Below are positions 1 to 8,314 of a DNA stretch of 64,000 bases, piece after piece; position 1 is the first letter of the stretch; every line of letters begins with the position of its first letter. Made by a program: the position numbers and the translations under genes. Source of the stretch: Dyadobacter crusticola DSM 16708 (lineage in GTDB: Bacteria; Bacteroidota; Bacteroidia; Cytophagales; Spirosomataceae). Below the pieces are notes generated by a model. That model was not told the origin of the DNA. It saw only the letters and a list, made by a program, of their open reading frames with translations, and searched no databases. The DNA lies in NCBI RefSeq assembly GCF_000701505.1, contig NZ_KL370788.1, forward strand, positions 1 to 64,000. The letters are read 5' to 3'.

Positions 1-116
1 ATTCCAAATGATCTATTTTTTGAAACCAACGCCAGAGCATCCTAATTAAACTTAATTGTAACCGCTGGCTGTCCAGTGAAACGGGAGTATTTCAACAAAA
101 TCAAAAAGTTGCGTGA

Positions 117-440
117 ATGGATAAAGAAGCAGCACTCATGATTGCACAAGAATATGTCAGGCTTGTTGGAGAATTTTTCCCGGTGAGTAGGGCTTTTCTT
201 TTTGGCTCATTTGCAAAAGGCAGAAATCACGAGGACAGTGACATTGATATCGCATTGATTTTGGACCGTTCCGATGACATACTTGATGCTCAGATCTCAA
301 TGATGAAACTGCGACGTTCGATAGATCTTCGCATTGAACCACATCCGTTTCTTCGGGAAGATTTTAACGTGTCAAATCCAGTAGCATTTGAAGTTATGCA
401 GTACGGTATCGAAATAGGAATGAAGCCGGTTGCAGTTTAA
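117..440 (+). CDS. MNT-type nucleotidyltransferase domain protein
   Basis: This 107-residue protein is a minimal nucleotidyltransferase of the MNT/antitoxin type. It shows GSFAKGR followed by SDIDIAL, the GSxxxG...DxD metal-binding core, and a likely third acidic residue in IDLRIEP. Such proteins often pair with a HEPN-domain toxin and modify it with AMP. No HEPN gene is visible downstream, because the next gene is convergent and overlaps its stop by four bases. The 110 bases upstream hold no recognisable HEPN reading frame, but a partner could lie outside the window. The ATG overlaps an upstream in-frame TGA region without a clear ribosome binding site. Fold assignment is firm; the antitoxin role is inference. 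Confidence 0.8.
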   Translation: MDKEAALMIAQEYVRLVGEFFPVSRAFLFGSFAKGRNHEDSDIDIALILDRSDDILDAQISMMKLRRSIDLRIEPHPFLREDFNVSNPVAFEVMQYGIEIGMKPVAV

Positions 441-1315
441 CCAACCCTCTCCAAAAAACCCCTCTGATACTCCCTCGGGGACAGACCGATTGTTTTCTTA
501 AAAACCCTGTTGAAATTCGTCACATTGTCGAAGCCGGTTTGATAGCTGACGTCAGAAAATCCGTCGAATTTGCCAGAAACTATGATTTTGCAGGCTTCGT
601 TGATGCGGACTTCGTTGAGGAAGCTGACGAAAGTTTTGTCGGTATGTTTCTTGAAATACCTGCAAAAAGCCTGTGGGGTAAGGTTGGCAACTTCTGAAAT
701 CTCGGCCAGGGAAATGTGACTTTTGTAGTGGCCAACGAGGTACTGGAATATCCGGTCCATCCGGATCCCTTCCACTTCTGAAATACGATGCTCACTGTTA
801 CTTGTGGCCAGCGGCTTTAATTCCTTTGTTGTAGAAAAGTGGTGAAGCAGCGAAATGAATGCAGCCACCCGCTGACTTTCCTTTTGCTGCATTACTTCTT
901 TGATCGTGTCTTTAATATGCGCATTGTCCGAGATCGGGATCTGAAATCCATTGTGCAAGCCGCTTACAAACTTGCGGATTCCTGTCATTTCGGGCAGGCT
1001 TAATATGTTTTGTGAAAGGTGGATCGGGTCAAAAAAAATGGAAACGGAATGCACCTGCTTCGGCTCGGCTGCATTGAAATACGACTCGTCGCTCTTGAAA
1101 ATATGCGATTGATTGGCACCAATGATGTACACTTCGCCCGCCTCAAACCGCTGCATATAATTTCCCGCAATCAAAATCCCCGAACCTTCCACTACCCACT
1201 CGATCTGTACTTCGCGGTGCCGGTGCAGGTGGTTGTAGTAATGCGGTAAAATGCTTTCCTGCACCACAATGGTACTTTCCTTTGGAACCGGTATGGTGAA
1301 CTGGACGACTTTCAT
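437..1315 (-). CDS. AraC family transcriptional regulator
   Basis: This 292-residue regulator has an N-terminal cupin-like sensing domain (about residues 1-130, with the HxHxxxQ-type stretch LHRHREVQIEW) and a C-terminal AraC/XylS double helix-turn-helix (about 185-290). The first helix-turn-helix is around SLAEISEVANLTPQAFCRYF and the second around FSDVSYQTGFDNVTNFNRVF, ending in the family signature SPREYQ. It lies 16 bases downstream of the GH43 gene on the same strand and probably ends that operon, so it may respond to a sugar released by the neighbouring enzymes. The ligand cannot be read from the sequence. Its stop overlaps the convergent nucleotidyltransferase gene. Confidence 0.9.
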   Translation of the reverse strand: MKVVQFTIPVPKESTIVVQESILPHYYNHLHRHREVQIEWVVEGSGILIAGNYMQRFEAGEVYIIGANQSHIFKSDESYFNAAEPKQVHSVSIFFDPIHLSQNILSLPEMTGIRKFVSGLHNGFQIPISDNAHIKDTIKEVMQQKESQRVAAFISLLHHFSTTKELKPLATSNSEHRISEVEGIRMDRIFQYLVGHYKSHISLAEISEVANLTPQAFCRYFKKHTDKTFVSFLNEVRINEACKIIVSGKFDGFSDVSYQTGFDNVTNFNRVFKKTIGLSPREYQRGFLERVG

Positions 1316-1331
1316 TGAAGTTTAAATACGT

Positions 1332-2303
1332 TTAAAGCAACGGCCAGCCATCTTCCCAACGCAACTTCTCAATCCGCAGCTTCGAGCGGCCTTTATCTTT
1401 GGCATCGTAACCGTGAAATATCAGGTAGTCGGTGCCGTCGAAATTGTAAACTGCATTATGGCCTACGCCGTGCCAGTCTTGGTCGCCCTCCAGCAGCAAT
1501 GTTCCGCCGCCGTCTCTCATGGGTGTTCCGGCCTTATCTATGTAAGGTCCCGTCAGCTTTTCTGAGCGGCCCACACGCATTTTGTAAGTGCTTTTTTCTC
1601 CGCGGCAGCAATAATCGTAAGAGGCAAACAGGTAATAGAAATCTCCTTTCCTGAAAATAAAAGGGGCTTCAATGGCTCCATTACCGGCTTCCGATTTGGA
1701 AGCGGTTTTTGGAACACTCGCCAGGGTATACCATTCCTGTGGATCAGTTGCAATCGCTTTGGCATCCGGAGTAAGTTTGACAAGCTTAATGCCATTCCAG
1801 AATGACCCGAACGACAGCCAGGGCTGCTTACTTTCGTCCAGTATTAGATTTGGATCGATTGCATTCCATTCATCTCTTCCGCTCACGGACTCCACAACTT
1901 GCTGGTGATCGGTCCAGTGATAATCCGGGCTTTTTGGATCCAGGGTTTTATTCGTGGCTAATCCAATGCAGGAGCGGTTTTTGCCAAAAGTAGAAATGGA
2001 ATAATAGAGATAATACAGGCCATTGTGAAACGAAATGTCAGGTGCCCAAATATGTCCTTTAAATCCCGGTACCGCTTTTACGGCCCATTCGGGTGGGGAT
2101 TCGAAGACGGGCTTCTCTTTCTTCCAATGCTCCATATCCTTTGACGACCAGACCGTTATTCCACGTCCGGTGGTGAAAGCATAGTAAGTTCCATCCTGCC
2201 GGATCATCACAGGATCGTGCGCGGGGATGTTCTTAAACAAAGAATCCTGGGCGCACGATATTTTAGCGCCCAGGATTAGTATCAGAAAAGCGATGTGCTT
2301 CAT
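1332..2303 (-). CDS. Glycoside hydrolase family 43 protein (arabinanase-like)
   Basis: This 323-residue secreted protein is a five-bladed beta-propeller glycosidase of family GH43. It begins with a signal peptide (MKHIAFLILILGAKISCAQ). The expected acidic triad is visible: Asp30 in HDPVM (base), Asp150 in NAIDPNL (pKa modulator) and Glu212 in AIEAPF (acid). The motif HIWAPDI is typical of arabinan endo-1,5-alpha-L-arabinosidases, but GH43 also includes xylosidases and arabinofuranosidases, so the substrate is not fixed. The gene starts 8 bases after the giant ThuA lipoprotein gene and is followed by the AraC gene, so the three form a tight operon. Confidence 0.88.
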   Translation of the reverse strand: MKHIAFLILILGAKISCAQDSLFKNIPAHDPVMIRQDGTYYAFTTGRGITVWSSKDMEHWKKEKPVFESPPEWAVKAVPGFKGHIWAPDISFHNGLYYLYYSISTFGKNRSCIGLATNKTLDPKSPDYHWTDHQQVVESVSGRDEWNAIDPNLILDESKQPWLSFGSFWNGIKLVKLTPDAKAIATDPQEWYTLASVPKTASKSEAGNGAIEAPFIFRKGDFYYLFASYDYCCRGEKSTYKMRVGRSEKLTGPYIDKAGTPMRDGGGTLLLEGDQDWHGVGHNAVYNFDGTDYLIFHGYDAKDKGRSKLRIEKLRWEDGWPLL

Positions 2304-2311
2304 TGATTGGA

Positions 2312-5300
2312 TTATTTACTTAACACGGCCTGCTCTTTAACCACTTTCATGACTCCCTTCATCAGTCTCCAGTGACCAGGAAACGTACAAACGAACGGAT
2401 AGTCACCAGTTTCGTTTGGCACCTGGAACTTCAGGCGGAAAGTCTGTCCTGGGTTCACGAGCGGTGTAGCAGCTAGTACCTGCGGGATGTTCGGAACATA
2501 GTTCTTCTCAGCACCATCTTTCGCCGTGATCATTTTATCAGCAGCGGTTCCGATGATTTCCAATGATTTTGGCTTTCCGATCACGACGTTATGCTGCATG
2601 GCATCAGGATTTTCAAAGACCAGCTCAACCGTTTTACCAGCCATGGCAGTGAATTCGGTCAATGTAAATTTCATCTCCTCGCGGATCGCCTTGATCTGTA
2701 CAACCTGCACATTCGGATCAGTAGTAGTCTCTTCCTTGATTCCGTAAGATTCCAGGAACGGGGTCAATTTGCTGCTCAGGTCGTCGGTAACTCCGGTTTT
2801 CAGAGCTGCCAGCAATTTCTTGCCTTCGTCATTTGCAGTCTCTTTGCGTTTCGGGTTCCATGAACCTAACACCCCTTTGAAAACTGCATTGCGGCCCTGC
2901 TGATCGAGTGTCTGCGCTGTTTTGAGCAGATCCAGAACCTCATTTCCGCTTGCATAAGAAACATAGCCACGCGCTGCGCGTTCCAATGCGAAGTCAGACA
3001 AACGATCCAATCTGCGTACCTCGAAGGTTTTGCTCATGGTATTGTTCTTGTTCTCGTCTTTTTCAGGAACTACATTGTCCACGTCCACAGTAGCAGTGAT
3101 CGTCACCTTACCCGCTTCGTCAGAAGTAAAGCCAAAACCTGAGCGCCACGGACCGTTATTTCCTTCGGTGAGTTTCACAGTTTCGCCCGGAGCGATACCA
3201 TTATTAAGCTGGCGGCTCACATAATTACTGTTCAGCGAGCGGCTTCTTACACCCACATTCACTACTGGCACCAATTCTTTCGGAACTGCTACGCTGCCCT
3301 GGTTTGTAATTTCAATCACCACTCTGGCATATTCCCGAACGTAAGGTGTTGTTGGCTCAATCGTGATATTCGTAATCGCCAGTTCAGCCGAACCTTGTGT
3401 AGTTACTTTGCTTGCGCCGTGGTTATCGTGGTTCATTGTTGAGTGGTCCATTGGCTTGGCAGCTTCTGCTTTTTGAGCAGTTGCAGTCGCAGAGCCTGCT
3501 TTTCCTGCACGCTGTGCCAGGTACTTTTTACGCAATGCACCGTCGTGCGAGTTTAATACTGCCGCAAATGCATCGGGCATCCAGCGATCGTCGGCTTGCG
3601 CGTAAGTGTCAAGCAATGTCAATACCGCAGTTTCCACTTCGGGTGTCAAAGGAATATCCGCAAAGCGAAGCAGCGAATTCATAGCAACCAATGCATCCTT
3701 ATCATGCAAAGCGTCGGCTGCGAGTAGCGTTTGCGCAGTAGCTGGCGTCGAAGGCAGAACTTGAACAGCCGTTTTGCGAACATCCGCAGCAGGGTGTTTC
3801 AATGCTTCATTTACTGCTGCCAAAACCTGCGGATCTTCAATCGCATTCAAACCATGCAAAGTCCACAAAGCGTGAATAGCAGCTACATTCAATCCGATTT
3901 CATCTACTGATTTGTCTTTTACCAATGCAACCAGTTTCGAAACAACATCCTTGTTACCACGCTCCACCAACAGGCGCTGCGCATGCCGGCGCCATAACAT
4001 ATTCGTGTTTTTCAATGTAGCAACGAGCTCGTCAGGACGGTCTTTGCTCAATGTGATGGGCGTATATTTCGGTGCATTTTTCCAGGCGATTCTATACAAA
4101 CGACCGTGCGTATAATCACGCAGAGGCGTTTCGTATGCATTTCCTTTACCGTTTTCAGATCCTTTCGGAGTTGGATTGTGCTGGATAATGTAGCTATACC
4201 AGTCAGCTACCCAAACTGCTCCATCCGGACCAACTTCTGCAAATACAGGTGCTACCCATTCATCCGCACCAGCCAGCAGGTTAAAACCTAGCTTGTCCTC
4301 GAAATCGGTACCTTTTTTGTCCATGAAATTCTGGTGCAGAATGTGCCCCGTCGGTTCAGAAACGAATGCAACTTTGTTCCAATACTTCTTGGGATAGGCG
4401 CGGGCAGTGTAAAAATTATGTCCCGCTGCTGCTGTAAATCCTCCAAAAACGTCCACCTGACGCACTTTCGGGGTGATCGGCTGCATATCTTTATGCGTAT
4501 CCGTGCTCCGTCCGCCATTATCTACTTTGCTCTCTCCAAAATAACGGTTCGGGATTGCTGAGTACCAGCCGTGAGAGTTGTTGGCAGTGGAACCGAACAG
4601 GTCGCCGCTCTCATTGAAACCTAATCCCCACGTATTATTTGAGGTTTTGGTCACAATTTCCATATCAGAACCATCGGGCTTAAAGCGGAAAAGCGCTTGT
4701 CCGAAGTTCAGTGAATCGCTTTGTCCCACTTTACCTTTAAATCCTGAATAACCTACTGATCCATAAACCCAGTTATCAAAACCGTAATGCAAATTCGAAG
4801 GTCCCGCGTGGGTATCTCCTGTTCCAAAACCTGAGAAAAGGATTTTCTTCACGTCCGCTTTATCGTCGCCGTTAGTATCCTGTAAAAACAGCATATGCGG
4901 CGCCTGCGAAACGATCAGACCGCCATTTGCAAATACAAGTCCGGTAGGGATACTTAAATCGTCTGAAAACTTCGTGAATTTGTCAGCCTTACCATCTTTG
5001 TTTGTGTCTTCGCAGATGAGGATATAGTCACTTCCGCCCGTATCTTTTCTTTCATTAGGATAATCTTTGGTGATCAAAACAAACAACCTGCCGCGCTCAT
5101 CCCAGGTCATCGCGATCGGGTGCATCACGTCGGGTTCGTGCGCGAAAACATCCAATGTGAAATCAACTGGAATTTGAATGTGCTTTACAGATTCTTCCGG
5201 CGAAAGCGGTAGCTGCTGCAACTGCGGACCAGGGCGTTGCTCATAGTTCGGCAATTGTGCTTCGCGGTATTCAAATGGCTTTGGTGCCAATGCAGTCAAT

Positions 5301-6073
5301 GCATTTCTTGCATCATCGTTAACAGCCCACAGGATACCTTTTTCGATCAGATCCTGAAATCCAGGAACTGCCCAGGTACGCTCGTCGTGTCCGTATGCCG
5401 TGTAGAAAATGCGGCCTTTTCCGTGCGTTCTCACCCAGGTATAAGGCTCTTTCTGAACACCTGGTTTGTCTTTTGCCTGGTCTTGCTGAATTGTACGCTC
5501 CGTCAAAACGATGTTGTCTGGCTGCAATTGATTGTGCAGGTAAGTCTCATCGATCGTTTTAAAGGGTTTCACGCCTGCAATCGCCGGGTGGTCAGGCTGC
5601 GTCCAAACGGGCTGAATGGTGTCAAAAGTGTGACGCCAGAACTGTCCGCCGATCAGTTTTACAACTTCCGGATTATTGCGGAAACAATACGACGCGCAGT
5701 GAATAGGGATAAAACCTTTTCCGCTCGCGACATAGTCAAGCAATGCTTTCGCCTGCTGCGGCGCAATCGAATCGTGGTTCGCATACAGCATGAGCGCGTC
5801 ATACTTGTTGAGCGTCTCCGGATTCAGATCGTTCAGGTCGTCGGTGTAAGTAAAATTGAAACCTTTCGGTCCCAATGCCGCCATGATTTGCGGCACGCGC
5901 TCGGCAGGCTTATGGTGCCCGTTGTCGCCCAGAAACAGAATTTCCAGCCGTCGCGCCTTGGAAGCCTCTCCTTTCGAAGACGCGCTTTTAACCGACGCGT
6001 TCTGAGAGGAAGGCTGAGAGGCACAGCCCAGCAGGACTATACCAAGGATAAAGGATAACGCTTTAGTTTTCAT
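2312..6073 (-). CDS. Giant lipoprotein: ThuA, PVC-type beta-propeller dehydrogenase, HEAT, CARDB-like and cupredoxin domains
   Basis: The start is placed at the ATG giving MKTKALSFILGIVLLGC, a lipoprotein signal with lipobox LLGC; a start 17 codons upstream would bury it. The 1253-residue product has, in order: a ThuA domain (about 55-270), a TIGR02604-like membrane-bound dehydrogenase beta-propeller (about 300-660) with DxNxDGxAD calcium-type loops, HEAT-like helices (about 670-860), a Met/His-rich linker (MDHSTMNHDNHG), a CARDB-like beta domain (about 890-1020) and a C-terminal cupredoxin (about 1120-1250). The cupredoxin shows a type-1 copper set in MQHNVV, CTFPGHW and the following LMKG. 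The usual CxxCH haem domain of the family is absent. Probable role: periplasmic sugar oxidation with electron transfer to copper (inference). It heads an operon with GH43 and AraC. Confidence 0.85.
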   Translation of the reverse strand: MKTKALSFILGIVLLGCASQPSSQNASVKSASSKGEASKARRLEILFLGDNGHHKPAERVPQIMAALGPKGFNFTYTDDLNDLNPETLNKYDALMLYANHDSIAPQQAKALLDYVASGKGFIPIHCASYCFRNNPEVVKLIGGQFWRHTFDTIQPVWTQPDHPAIAGVKPFKTIDETYLHNQLQPDNIVLTERTIQQDQAKDKPGVQKEPYTWVRTHGKGRIFYTAYGHDERTWAVPGFQDLIEKGILWAVNDDARNALTALAPKPFEYREAQLPNYEQRPGPQLQQLPLSPEESVKHIQIPVDFTLDVFAHEPDVMHPIAMTWDERGRLFVLITKDYPNERKDTGGSDYILICEDTNKDGKADKFTKFSDDLSIPTGLVFANGGLIVSQAPHMLFLQDTNGDDKADVKKILFSGFGTGDTHAGPSNLHYGFDNWVYGSVGYSGFKGKVGQSDSLNFGQALFRFKPDGSDMEIVTKTSNNTWGLGFNESGDLFGSTANNSHGWYSAIPNRYFGESKVDNGGRSTDTHKDMQPITPKVRQVDVFGGFTAAAGHNFYTARAYPKKYWNKVAFVSEPTGHILHQNFMDKKGTDFEDKLGFNLLAGADEWVAPVFAEVGPDGAVWVADWYSYIIQHNPTPKGSENGKGNAYETPLRDYTHGRLYRIAWKNAPKYTPITLSKDRPDELVATLKNTNMLWRRHAQRLLVERGNKDVVSKLVALVKDKSVDEIGLNVAAIHALWTLHGLNAIEDPQVLAAVNEALKHPAADVRKTAVQVLPSTPATAQTLLAADALHDKDALVAMNSLLRFADIPLTPEVETAVLTLLDTYAQADDRWMPDAFAAVLNSHDGALRKKYLAQRAGKAGSATATAQKAEAAKPMDHSTMNHDNHGASKVTTQGSAELAITNITIEPTTPYVREYARVVIEITNQGSVAVPKELVPVVNVGVRSRSLNSNYVSRQLNNGIAPGETVKLTEGNNGPWRSGFGFTSDEAGKVTITATVDVDNVVPEKDENKNNTMSKTFEVRRLDRLSDFALERAARGYVSYASGNEVLDLLKTAQTLDQQGRNAVFKGVLGSWNPKRKETANDEGKKLLAALKTGVTDDLSSKLTPFLESYGIKEETTTDPNVQVVQIKAIREEMKFTLTEFTAMAGKTVELVFENPDAMQHNVVIGKPKSLEIIGTAADKMITAKDGAEKNYVPNIPQVLAATPLVNPGQTFRLKFQVPNETGDYPFVCTFPGHWRLMKGVMKVVKEQAVLSK

Positions 6074-6159
6074 ACCGATGTTGTGGTGCTCTGCACCTTT
6101 TACCAATGTTTTGGTGCGCTGCACCTTTTTTTTGTCAAGTAGCTTTTTGACTGTGGTTG

Positions 6160-6220
6160 CCCTTCGACTGCGCTCAGGGTGACGAAAAAAGCGCTTGTCA
6201 CCCTGAGCGCAGTCGAAGGG
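6160..6220. repeat. Perfect 24-bp inverted repeat (TTCGACTGCGCTCAG family)
   Basis: Arms at 6160-6183 and 6197-6220 are exact reverse complements separated by 13 bases. The core TTCGACTGCGCTCAGGGTGAC recurs elsewhere in this window. It lies between the giant ThuA lipoprotein gene and the upstream Gfo/Idh/MocA gene and would form a strong stem in RNA, possibly attenuating read-through or protecting mRNA ends. It is not followed by a clear T-tract. Confidence 0.9.
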
Positions 6221-6228
6221 ACGTGCGA

Positions 6229-7356
6229 TTACGCCAGCTCCTTAAAATCAGGCAACTGGATCAACGCGCCGCCTTGTAATGCTGATTCGTGGGCCAAAAT
6301 CCCTACGCTGGTCCAGTTCGCCGACTGCCATGCATTCGGGAACGGTTCACGGTCTTCGATCAATGCGCTGATAAACTCGTGCGCCAAATGCGGGTGCGAA
6401 CCACCGTGGCCGCCGCCCTGTACAAAGGATAAATGTGCATTATCGTCGAGGTTGTACACGCCGTGACCGGTAAACGAGCGGATTTCCTCAGGCAGGTAAT
6501 GTGCGTAATCAGGCGTTTTCACCCTTTCAGCGATCTCGTGCTCGGGCTTTTTCGCAGTATGGATCACAGGATCTTCGCCTTCGATCAGCGGCCATTCGAA
6601 TGATTTTTTGCTTCCGTAAACCTCAAAACTCTCGCGGTACTGACGCGCCACGTCAAACAACGAACGATATACATAAGCTGATAAATCGCTGTCCTTAAAT
6701 TTAATATGCGCCGATTCCACTGCGAAAGGAGAGTTGTGGATTTTCGCCAGATCTTCGCTGATCGTACCCGATCCGAAGCAGGAAACATATTCCGCTTCCA
6801 GTTTCAGCAAACCTGCCACAGGTCCTACGCAGTGCGTCGCATAATGCATGGGAGGCAAGCCAGGCCAGTAGTCAGGCCAGCCTTCCATATCCTGCTGGTG
6901 ACTGGCTTTCAGAAACTGTACTTTTCCAAGCTCGCCCTTTTCATAAAGCTCTTTCACAAACAGGAATTCACGTGCATAAACCACGGTTTCCATCATCATG
7001 TATTTCTTGCCCGATTCTTTCGTCGCCTTTACGATCTCGATGCAATCTTCTACGCTGGTAGCCATCGGAACGGTGCAAGCCACGTGTTTTCCCGCTCGCA
7101 ATGCTTTTAAAGTCTGCTCTGCGTGGTTGGGGATCGGAGAGTTAATGTGCACTGCGTCGACATTCGGATCAGCCAGCAGCTCATCATAGCTTGTGTAACG
7201 AACATCGATTCCGTACTGGTCGCCAATTTCATTCAACTTAGATTCGGTACGCTGGCAGATCGCGTACATATTTGCATTCGGGTGTTTCTGATAAATGGGG
7301 ATAAATTCGGCTCCAAAACCTAGTCCGACGATTGCAACGTTAATTTTCTGAGACAT
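6229..7356 (-). CDS. Gfo/Idh/MocA family oxidoreductase lacking the EKP lysine
   Basis: This 375-residue protein has an N-terminal Rossmann fold (VAIVGLGFGAEF) and a C-terminal Gfo/Idh/MocA substrate domain. Family members use NAD(P) to oxidise or reduce sugars and inositols and normally carry an EKP motif whose lysine is catalytic. Here the same position reads ACTVPMA (residues 93-99), so the lysine is replaced by valine. It lies upstream of the giant ThuA lipoprotein on the same strand; ThuA and Gfo/Idh/MocA (ThuB) proteins are partners in rhizobial trehalose use. No signal peptide is evident, so it is probably cytoplasmic. Activity is uncertain because of the missing lysine. Confidence 0.85.
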   Translation of the reverse strand: MSQKINVAIVGLGFGAEFIPIYQKHPNANMYAICQRTESKLNEIGDQYGIDVRYTSYDELLADPNVDAVHINSPIPNHAEQTLKALRAGKHVACTVPMATSVEDCIEIVKATKESGKKYMMMETVVYAREFLFVKELYEKGELGKVQFLKASHQQDMEGWPDYWPGLPPMHYATHCVGPVAGLLKLEAEYVSCFGSGTISEDLAKIHNSPFAVESAHIKFKDSDLSAYVYRSLFDVARQYRESFEVYGSKKSFEWPLIEGEDPVIHTAKKPEHEIAERVKTPDYAHYLPEEIRSFTGHGVYNLDDNAHLSFVQGGGHGGSHPHLAHEFISALIEDREPFPNAWQSANWTSVGILAHESALQGGALIQLPDFKELA

Positions 7357-7633
7357 ACTGGTTCAAAAATTGGTTAATTGTTCAGTGTTTTATCGATACT
7401 TCAAAGAGAGTCGACGTAATAGCAAGCTTACCTGGGAATGAGACAGATAAGTGTGTGATATTAAATGAAAAATGAAGGTGATTGACAATACAATTTTAAA
7501 CCAAAATAATGCTAAAAACTTTACGTCTTTTGATTAGTACTGACTCTATTTTGACCACCATTTGGTTAAAAAATAAATTTTAAGCAAAAAACCGACACAC
7601 AATCAAAAGTTAATCCCCCTTTTTTAACTACGA
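7357..7633. other. Divergent intergenic region, no gene seen
   Basis: This AT-rich stretch separates the leftward oxidoreductase operon from the rightward GNAT gene and must hold promoters for both. No perfect TAnnTTTG box, long inverted repeat or small gene could be recognised. Confidence 0.5.
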
Positions 7634-8212
7634 ATGATAAGACCAGCCACTCCGCAGGATGCCCGGGCAGTAGCTCCGTTACTGATACTTGCAATGGACC
7701 ACATAGCCGGGATTTTTGCGGGATCAGATAACTATGCAGACGCTATCCCGTTCTTCGAGCGCTTTTTTGAAGCCGGACATAATCAATATGGTTATGATAA
7801 TACACTCGTTTTTGAAGATGAGAATGGCGTCATCGGATCAATCACGGGCTACGACGGAGCTCAATTGCACCAGCTTCGAAAACCTGTCCTGGATCTTTTG
7901 CGAGAAGCCCAGCCCGATTTCAATCCCTCCGACGAAACCGAAGCAGGCGAGTTCTATATGGATTGCGTAAACGTGCATCCCGACCATCAGGGAAAGGGAA
8001 TTGGTAAAAAACTGATCAAAGCCTTTTGTGAAAAAGCCGCTTTACTAGGTCACCAGCGGGTTGGTCTCATCGTAGATCAGGTCAACCCGGCCGCGAAGCG
8101 ATTGTATGAAAACCTGGGTTTTAGAGTTATAGGTGAAAAAGGTTTCATGGGCCACCGATACCATCACATGGTTCTTGACCAACAACCAATGACAAAGAAT
8201 GACCATAACTGA
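7634..8212 (+). CDS. GNAT family N-acetyltransferase
   Basis: This 192-residue cytoplasmic protein is a GNAT-fold acetyltransferase. The acetyl-CoA pyrophosphate loop is clear in HPDHQGKGIGKKL (Q/RxxGxG/A), followed by the C-terminal motif NPAAKRLYENLGF. The acceptor substrate cannot be predicted. It starts at an ATG (7634) and lies about 100 bases upstream of the GH125 gene on the same strand, which may or may not mean co-transcription. Confidence 0.9.
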   Translation: MIRPATPQDARAVAPLLILAMDHIAGIFAGSDNYADAIPFFERFFEAGHNQYGYDNTLVFEDENGVIGSITGYDGAQLHQLRKPVLDLLREAQPDFNPSDETEAGEFYMDCVNVHPDHQGKGIGKKLIKAFCEKAALLGHQRVGLIVDQVNPAAKRLYENLGFRVIGEKGFMGHRYHHMVLDQQPMTKNDHN

Positions 8213-8314
8213 CCCAGTTGCCAAAAACAACAACTCACATCCACTCACGCCCACAGTTTTTTACCTAAATTGCTTCTTTAAAATATTTTAAAAACTCCAA
8301 CCTATACCTATATA

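Noticed and set aside
5237..6058. 273-codon open frame on the plus strand opposite the first ThuA lipoprotein
   Set aside because: It is antisense to a protein with clear domains, has a Cys/Arg-rich composition without motifs and no promoter; it is a shadow of the real gene.
2312..6073. CxxCH haem-binding site in the ThuA lipoproteins
   Set aside because: The motif was looked for in both paralogues because it is common in the family, but it is absent.
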